DNA of 18,895 nucleotides from Fretibacterium sp. (GTDB lineage: Bacteria > Synergistota > Synergistia > Synergistales > Aminobacteriaceae). The notes beneath the pieces were generated by a model. It had not been told where the DNA came from, did no database searches, and saw only the letters and a program-made list of their open reading frames with translations. Position numbers and translations under genes: made by a program. Position 1 is the stretch's first letter. Each line of letters begins with the position of its first letter. Where the stretch lies: NCBI GenBank assembly GCA_016280565.1, contig JAEEGY010000186.1, positions 1 through 18,895 on the forward strand, written 5' to 3'. This document shows, piece after piece, positions 14,354-18,895 of this stretch.

Positions 14354-16163
14354 ATTTAATGAGCCGCATTGGGCTCTTCTCTCTCAGGTGGCGCGCCCCT
14401 CGCGCTACAGCGGCAGCGAGTGGCGCGGCTACCCCGTGCCGGAGTGGGACGGTCCGGAAGGAAAAAGTCTGCGTATCTGCCTTGCCTTTCCCGATGTCTA
14501 CGAGATCGGGATGAGCTACTACGGCTTTCAGCTCATTGCCTCGCTGATCCGTGGATTGGGTTGCCTTGTGGACCGGGCTTACTGTCCCTGGGTGGACATG
14601 GAGGCCCTGCTCCGCGCCCAGAATCTTCCCCTGATCTCTGTGGAACAGCGCCGGCCTCTCTGCGAATTTGACGTTGTGGCCTTCACTCTCCAGCACGAGA
14701 CGGGTTACACGAATGTGCTCACCCTGCTGGACCTTGCGGGGATCCCCCTGCGTTCCCAGGATCGGGGAGAGAACGTCCCCCTCGTCATCGCCGGAGGGCA
14801 TGGGGCCCTTGTCCCGGAGCCCCTGTCGCCCTTTATCGACCTCTTCTGTATCGGGGAGGCCGAGATTTTGCTCCCCTCGCTGCTGGAGCTCCTTGCAGGG
14901 ACCAGGGGAGATCGCCGGAGTTCCCGCCTCGCCGCCTGTGCAAAGCTCAAGGGTATCTACGTCCCCTCGCTTTATGAGACGGACGGAGCAGGACGGCCTG
15001 TGCCGGGTGAGTCGTTCCCCTTTCCCATCGAGCGTCAGATTCTGAAGGACCTGGACGATGCCCCCATTCCGGAGGACATCGCCGTCCCCTCCGTGAGTGT
15101 CGTCCACGATCGGGCGGCGCTGGAGCTCTTCCGAGGCTGCTCGCGGGGCTGCCGGTTCTGCCAGGCGGGGATGATCTGCCGCCCTGTGCGGGAACGGAGC
15201 GTGGAGGCGGTGATGGAGGCTGTGCCGCGGCTTTTGGCCCGAAGCGGCTACGACGAACTGGGGCTCCTCTCGCTGGCGTCCTGCGACTACTCCAACATTG
15301 AGCGTCTCATCGACGGGCTGACAGGGCCCCTGACGGAGCGCAGGGCGCATCTGAGCCTGCCGAGCCTGAGGATAGACGGGTTCTCCGTGGGGCTGGCGGG
15401 ACGGCTCCAGAAACTGCGGCGGGGCGGGCTGACCTTCGCCCCGGAGGCAGGAACTCAGAGGCTCCGTGATGTCATCAACAAGGGCGTCACCGAGGAGGCC
15501 ATCGAAGCCTGTCTGACGGAGGCCTTCTCGCTGGGCTGGGATCGGGTGAAGCTCTACTTCATGATGGGGCTGCCCACGGAGACGGAGGAGGACCTGGACG
15601 GCATCATCGCGCTGGCGCGGCGGACGCTGAAGCTGGGACGCTCCCTGGGGCGGAAGCGCACGACGGTCAGTGCCTCCGTGGCGGGCTTTGTGCCCAAGGG
15701 ACACACGCCGTTTCAATGGGAACGCCAAAACTCCATGGAGGAGCTGCGGAGGAAGGGGCACTACCTCAAATCCCAGATCCATGAGCGTTCCATCACCCTC
15801 AGCTACCATGAGCCGGAACAGACCTTCCTGGAGGGCGTGCTCTCCCGTGGGGACCGGCGCACGGCGGACGTCATTGAACGGGCCTGGCGGACAGGGTCTC
15901 GTTTCGATAGCTGGACCGAGACCTTCAACCTGCAAAACTGGCTGGACGCGTTTGAGCACTGCGGGCTGGATCCCCTGATCTTCACCCGCGAACGGGACGA
16001 GACGGAGACCCTGCCCTGGGACCACATCAGCGTGGGTGTGACGAAGGATTTCCTTCTGCGCGAGCGGCACAAGGCCTATGGGGAGGTCCCTGCTCTGACG
16101 CCGGACTGCCGGTGGGGGCGCTGCGCCGGATGTGGGCTGAACTGTAAGGGGAGGAAGGAATGA
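14340..16163 (+). CDS. Radical SAM protein with N-terminal B12-binding-like domain (TIGR03960-type)
   Basis: This is a 607-residue enzyme of unknown reaction. The radical-SAM cluster motif CxxxCxxC is Cys267, Cys271 and Cys274 in FRGCSRGCRFC. The N-terminal 230 residues resemble the cobalamin-binding Rossmann domain of class-B radical-SAM enzymes (ICLAFPDVYEIGMSYYGFQL, AFTLQHETGYTNVLTLLDLA, VIAGGHGALVPEP) but without a DxHxxG motif. The C-terminus has a small cysteine cluster (CRWGRCAGCGLNC). This matches the uncharacterised family that is almost always followed by a DUF2344 gene, as here. The frame is open from 14250, but that would lie inside rodA. The ATG at 14340 starts the first family-like residues, though its ribosome site is weak. 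In many Clostridia the pair lies beside rng and rplU, after the same mre/min cluster; a role in RNA or ribosome modification is only a guess. Confidence 0.85.
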   Translation: MFFPEFNEPHWALLSQVARPSRYSGSEWRGYPVPEWDGPEGKSLRICLAFPDVYEIGMSYYGFQLIASLIRGLGCLVDRAYCPWVDMEALLRAQNLPLISVEQRRPLCEFDVVAFTLQHETGYTNVLTLLDLAGIPLRSQDRGENVPLVIAGGHGALVPEPLSPFIDLFCIGEAEILLPSLLELLAGTRGDRRSSRLAACAKLKGIYVPSLYETDGAGRPVPGESFPFPIERQILKDLDDAPIPEDIAVPSVSVVHDRAALELFRGCSRGCRFCQAGMICRPVRERSVEAVMEAVPRLLARSGYDELGLLSLASCDYSNIERLIDGLTGPLTERRAHLSLPSLRIDGFSVGLAGRLQKLRRGGLTFAPEAGTQRLRDVINKGVTEEAIEACLTEAFSLGWDRVKLYFMMGLPTETEEDLDGIIALARRTLKLGRSLGRKRTTVSASVAGFVPKGHTPFQWERQNSMEELRRKGHYLKSQIHERSITLSYHEPEQTFLEGVLSRGDRRTADVIERAWRTGSRFDSWTETFNLQNWLDAFEHCGLDPLIFTRERDETETLPWDHISVGVTKDFLLRERHKAYGEVPALTPDCRWGRCAGCGLNCKGRKE

Positions 16164-16768
16164 GCACTCGTTTTCGCCTCATCTACGAAAAGCGAGGAGG
16201 GGCGTGTTTCGTGCCTCATGTCTCCCTGGCATCGCTCTTCACCCGCGCGGCCCTTCGCGCCGGGGTGTCCCTGGCTCTGACCCAGGGCTTCTCCCCCCAT
16301 CCCCGCATGAGCTTTGGTCCGGAGCTCCCCGCCGGGGTTGTGGCCCTGGCCGAGCCGGTGGACGTGTGGACAGAGGGCGAGCCCGAGGAGATGTTGTCCC
16401 GCTGGGACGCGGCCCTGCCCGAGGGCTTCCGTCTGCTGCGCGCTTATCCCGTCGCGGAGGACGCCCCCTCGCTGGGGAAGGTCTGTCTGGCGGCGCGGTA
16501 CTGGGTGTGTGGCGAACTCCGCTCTGATGAGCTGTTGGAACGGGCGCGGGCCTGCTATGGCGAAGCCGTACTGGACGCAGAAGCTGGCCTTGACGTTGAG
16601 GAGAACGGACAGCCTGTGTGGTTGTCGCTTAAACTGTCCGCCCCGGCGCAGAACGGCATCGGCGGCTGGGTCAGGCAGATGATCGCGGACGGGACCATCG
16701 CCGGCTGGCAGGCCCTCCATATTATCCGGGCCGAGGTGGAACTTGCCACCAGGGAAGGGCATTCATGA
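16160..16768 (+). CDS. DUF2344 / TIGR03936 radical-SAM-linked protein
   Basis: This is a 202-residue soluble protein of unknown function. The conserved N-terminus (FRLIYEKRGGACFVPHVSLA) followed by TQGFSPHPRMSFGPELPAGV marks the TIGR03936 family. Members occur either as separate genes after, or fused to, the TIGR03960 radical-SAM protein, so a physical partnership is likely. The ATG overlaps the radical-SAM stop by four bases (ATGA), with GGGGAGGAAGG just upstream. Its own stop overlaps the cobJ start in the same way. No membrane segment or obvious catalytic motif is visible. It may be a substrate- or RNA-binding subunit, but the sequence does not show this. Confidence 0.85.
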   Translation: MSTRFRLIYEKRGGACFVPHVSLASLFTRAALRAGVSLALTQGFSPHPRMSFGPELPAGVVALAEPVDVWTEGEPEEMLSRWDAALPEGFRLLRAYPVAEDAPSLGKVCLAARYWVCGELRSDELLERARACYGEAVLDAEAGLDVEENGQPVWLSLKLSAPAQNGIGGWVRQMIADGTIAGWQALHIIRAEVELATREGHS

Positions 16769-17538
16769 TCTACGTCGTCGGGCTTGGCCCGGGAGGCAAA
16801 GAAGAAATGACACCGCGGGCGCTGGCAGCGCTGGAACGGTGTGACGTCATCCTGGGCTACCGGACGTATATCGACCTCATCGCACCGCTCTTTCCCAACA
16901 AGGAGCTGCGGTCCTCCACCATGCGTCAGGAGGCGGAACGATGCCGCGAGGCCCTCGCCCTGGCTCTGGAGGGGCACACGGTGGGGCTGGTGTCCAGCGG
17001 CGATCCCGGCGTCTACGGCATGGCGGGGCTGATGCTGGAGATCGCCGGAGGCCAGCTGGGGGTTTTAGGGGGGCCGTTTCCCCCTGAGCTTAAAACTGAG
17101 GTCGAGATCGTGCCGGGTGTCACCGCGGCCAACTCCGCTGCCGCTGTCCTGGGAGCCCCGCTCATGCAGGACTTCGCCGTCATCAGCCTCAGCGACCTCC
17201 GGACGCCCCGAGAGCTCATCGAGCGCCGCCTCCTCGCTGCCGCTCAGGCGGACTTTATCACCTGCCTCTACAACCCCTCGAGCCGCGGCCGCCCGCACCA
17301 CTTTCAGTGGGCCTGCAGCCTCCTGCTGCGACACAGGCCACCGGAGACACCCGCCGGGTGGGTCCGGGACATCGGCCGGCCGGGACAGAGCCATTGTGTC
17401 ACCACCCTGGGCGAGATACAGAAAGCCCAGCTTGATATGTTCTGCACGGCTATCATCGGCAATTCCCAGACGGCGATCGTGGCTGGCCGCATGGTCACGC
17501 GCCGGGGCTATCCCCTTGAGGAAGGGGAACGTCCGTGA
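16765..17538 (+). CDS. cobJ: Precorrin-3B / cobalt-factor III C17-methyltransferase (CobJ/CbiH)
   Basis: This SAM-dependent methyltransferase adds the C17 methyl group and contracts the ring in corrin synthesis. The probable anaerobic lifestyle would make it functionally CbiH. The 257-residue protein shows the tetrapyrrole methylase pattern: VVGLGPGGKEEMTPRA at the N-terminus, VSSGDPGVYGMAGL (residues 76-89), EIVPGVTAANSAAAVLGAPL, and LYNPSSRGRPHHF. Residues about 95-112 (GGQLGVLGGPFPPELKTE) are an unusually long loop before EIVPG. The loop is encoded by a G/C-run hairpin that also occurs in the metallo-hydrolase gene upstream. The ATG overlaps the DUF2344 stop (ATGA), and the stop overlaps the GTG of the next gene, so the whole block is probably one operon. 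Confidence 0.92.
   Translation: MIYVVGLGPGGKEEMTPRALAALERCDVILGYRTYIDLIAPLFPNKELRSSTMRQEAERCREALALALEGHTVGLVSSGDPGVYGMAGLMLEIAGGQLGVLGGPFPPELKTEVEIVPGVTAANSAAAVLGAPLMQDFAVISLSDLRTPRELIERRLLAAAQADFITCLYNPSSRGRPHHFQWACSLLLRHRPPETPAGWVRDIGRPGQSHCVTTLGEIQKAQLDMFCTAIIGNSQTAIVAGRMVTRRGYPLEEGERP
17056..17098 (+). repeat. Intragenic palindromic element, copy 2 (in cobJ)
   Basis: The layout is CTGGGGGT, four bases, GGGGGG, four bases, TTCCCCC, five bases, TTAAAACTG. GTTTTA before the G run also pairs with TAAAAC after the C run, giving a longer stem than in copy 1 at 6526-6563. Here the shared end is read C-TT AAA ACT G (Leu-Lys-Thr), one frame away from copy 1. The similarity is therefore at the DNA level and not a conserved protein motif. 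Confidence 0.5.
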
Positions 17539-18752
17539 CGCCCCGGCTGCTGCTCTTTGGCGGGACAACAGAAGCCCGCGAGATACTGGAGCGGGTCGGG
17601 GGGCTCTGCTGCGTGGCCACGGAGTATGGCGCGGAGCTGGTGAGGGATCTGCCCAACGTAGAGGCCCGCGTGGGGCGGCTGGACGCGGCGGGCATGGCTG
17701 CCCTTATCCAGACGGAGAACATCGCCTGCGTCATCGACGCCACACACCCCTACGCCGTTGAAGTGACGAAGAACATCAAAGCCGCCTGCGAGGAGACGGG
17801 CGTGCCGCTTCTGCGCGTGAGCCGGGGGCCTGCGGCCCTGAACGGTGAGGGGGTCACCCTGGCGGGGTCCTGCCGGGAGGCGGCGGAGCTGCTGGACCAC
17901 CGCGAGGGAAACGTCCTGCTCACGGTGGGAAGCAAGGAGCTCCGCGAGTTCACCGCCGTGCGAGACTGGCGGGCGCGGCTTTTTGCGCGCGTCCTGCCCA
18001 CGTCGGACGTCCTGCGCGCCTGTGAGGAACTGGGCTTTGACCCTGCGCACATCATCGCCATGCGTGGGCCTTTTTCCCACACAATGAACCGGGCTATGCT
18101 GGAGGACACAGGGGCATCGGTCCTGGTGACGAAGGACGGCGGGACGGCGGGGGGCATTGAGGCGAAGCTGGATGCTGCCCGGGAGGCCGGAGCCGGGGTC
18201 ATCCTGATCGCACGTCCGGATGCTGAAGAGGGCCACACCGTGGAGGAGGGGGTCCTGTGGGCCCGGCGGAGGCTGGGCCTGCCGCGGCCGCCGCTCTTTC
18301 CCCTATTGCTGGACCTGGAGGGGCGGCGCGTGCTGGTCGCCGGCGGGGGCAGCGTGGCGCTCCGCCGGACGGTGACGCTCCTCAGATGCGGCGCAAGGGT
18401 ACGGGCTGTCAGCCCGGTCTTTCGGGACGATTTTCCCCGGGAGGCGGAACGGTCATTACGGCCCTTCGAGCCAGGGGACCTGGAGGGAATGTCCCTTGCC
18501 GTGGCGGCGTCGGACGACCGGGAGGTCAACCGTCAGGTTGGGCGGGAGGCGCGCGCGCGGGGAATCCCTGTCAGCGTGGCGGACGCGGCGGCGGAGGGCA
18601 GCTTCTTCTTCCCCGCGCTGGTGGCGTCGGGGGAGGCGGCTGCTTCGGTCTCGACCGCGGGGCTGTCCTGTGCCATGACGCGCCGCCTTGCGGACCGTCT
18701 GCGCGCCGTCTGGGAGAGCTGGGTTGCGGAGGAAAAGGCCAATGAAGCGTAA
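17535..18752 (+). CDS. cobK: Fusion: precorrin-6A reductase (CobK/CbiJ) + precorrin-2 dehydrogenase (SirC/Met8-like)
   Basis: This is a 405-residue two-domain protein. Residues 1 to about 248 are CobK/CbiJ, the NAD(P)H-dependent reductase of (cobalt-)precorrin-6A: LLLFGGTTEAREI, VIDATHPYAVEVTKNI, LLRVSRGPA, LLTVGSKELREF, IIAMRGPFS and VTKDGGTAGGIEAK. Residues about 254-405 are a precorrin-2 dehydrogenase of the SirC/CysG N-terminal type: FPLLLDLEGRRVLVAGGGSV with Rossmann GGG, then VAASDDREVNRQV, SVADAAAEGSFFFPALV and a short helical tail. The second domain oxidises precorrin-2 to sirohydrochlorin, the entry to the anaerobic cobalt pathway and to siroheme. Both domains lie in one frame with no stop or shift. 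The start is GTG at 17535, overlapping the cobJ stop (GTGA). Its end overlaps hemC by 11 bases. Confidence 0.9.
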   Translation: MTPRLLLFGGTTEAREILERVGGLCCVATEYGAELVRDLPNVEARVGRLDAAGMAALIQTENIACVIDATHPYAVEVTKNIKAACEETGVPLLRVSRGPAALNGEGVTLAGSCREAAELLDHREGNVLLTVGSKELREFTAVRDWRARLFARVLPTSDVLRACEELGFDPAHIIAMRGPFSHTMNRAMLEDTGASVLVTKDGGTAGGIEAKLDAAREAGAGVILIARPDAEEGHTVEEGVLWARRRLGLPRPPLFPLLLDLEGRRVLVAGGGSVALRRTVTLLRCGARVRAVSPVFRDDFPREAERSLRPFEPGDLEGMSLAVAASDDREVNRQVGREARARGIPVSVADAAAEGSFFFPALVASGEAAASVSTAGLSCAMTRRLADRLRAVWESWVAEEKANEA

Positions 18753-18895
18753 GATTCGCGTCGGCGGGCGGGGCAGCGCGCTGGCCGTGGCTCAGAGCCG
18801 CCTGGTGATGGACGCCATCGCCACCGCCCATCCGGAGTTGGAGCTTGAGATGGCGGTCCTGCGGACGACGGGGGACGTCAATATGAAGCCCTTTG
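18742..18895 (+). CDS. hemC: Porphobilinogen deaminase (hydroxymethylbilane synthase), N-terminal part (cut by window edge)
   Basis: HemC joins four porphobilinogen units into hydroxymethylbilane, the common precursor of heme, siroheme and cobalamin. Only about 51 residues are present. KIRVGGRGSALAVAQSRLVM is the family N-terminus (usually RIGTRxSxLAxAQ), and VLRTTGDVNMKPF follows at the right distance. The ATG at 18742 overlaps the end of the cobK fusion gene in another frame. GGAGG (18728-18732) lies nine bases before it, inside that gene. Its presence suggests the operon continues with early tetrapyrrole genes beyond the window. Confidence 0.9.
   Translation, partial: MKRKIRVGGRGSALAVAQSRLVMDAIATAHPELELEMAVLRTTGDVNMKPF

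Noticed and set aside
14325..16070. Long open frame (581 codons) on the minus strand opposite the radical-SAM gene
   Set aside because: It is antisense to a well-conserved protein, has no family motifs, and has the skewed composition of a shadow frame. The same applies to the 376-codon frame opposite mreB and the 237-codon frame opposite pbp2.

Overview
The window looks like chromosomal DNA from a high-G+C, anaerobic, flagellated, rod-shaped bacterium. Gene content and protein style suggest the phylum Synergistota, possibly near Fretibacterium or Aminobacterium. This is inferred from a small FlgD, the mreBCD-pbp2-minCDE-rodA order shared with Clostridia, and tetrapyrrole genes next to a radical-SAM pair. 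No marker gene settles it. The window is nearly all coding, with no gap over 300 bases and no tRNA, rRNA, CRISPR array or insertion sequence that I can see.

Left part (1-5333, minus strand). Reading right to left the order is mfd (transcription-repair coupling factor, TTG start), a HAD phosphatase whose ATG overlaps the mfd stop, then flgD (hook cap) and flgE (hook, cut by the window edge). A sequence resembling a sigma-28/sigma-D flagellar promoter lies across the HAD stop codon, just upstream of flgD. It suggests that the flagellar genes can be switched separately from the repair genes.

Middle part (5428-14353, plus strand). garR, a beta-hydroxyacid dehydrogenase, diverges from mfd. After an 89-base gap comes a glyoxalase-II-like metallo-hydrolase, then a dense cell-shape and division cluster: mreB, mreC, mreD, pbp2 (mrdA), minC, minD, minE and rodA. 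MreBCD, PBP2 and RodA form the elongation machine for side-wall peptidoglycan. MinCDE place the division septum. Overlaps and short gaps point to one or two transcripts, with a possible extra promoter before minD.

Right part (14340-18895, plus strand). A radical-SAM protein with an N-terminal B12-binding-like domain and its usual DUF2344 partner come first. They run by four-base overlaps into cobJ/cbiH, then a cobK/cbiJ gene fused at its 3' end to a precorrin-2 dehydrogenase (SirC/Met8-like) domain, and finally hemC, cut by the window edge. This is a tetrapyrrole and cobalamin module joined without a gap to the radical-SAM pair.

The most unusual signal is a short G/C-run hairpin element with a shared TTAAAACTG end. 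It occurs inside both the metallo-hydrolase gene and cobJ, in different reading frames, and each copy sits where the protein appears to have an extra Gly/Pro-rich loop. It looks like a small palindromic repeat that inserts into genes while keeping them open. Other points worth a second look are the CobK-precorrin-2 dehydrogenase fusion, the sigma-28-like promoter, and two short direct repeats in control regions.
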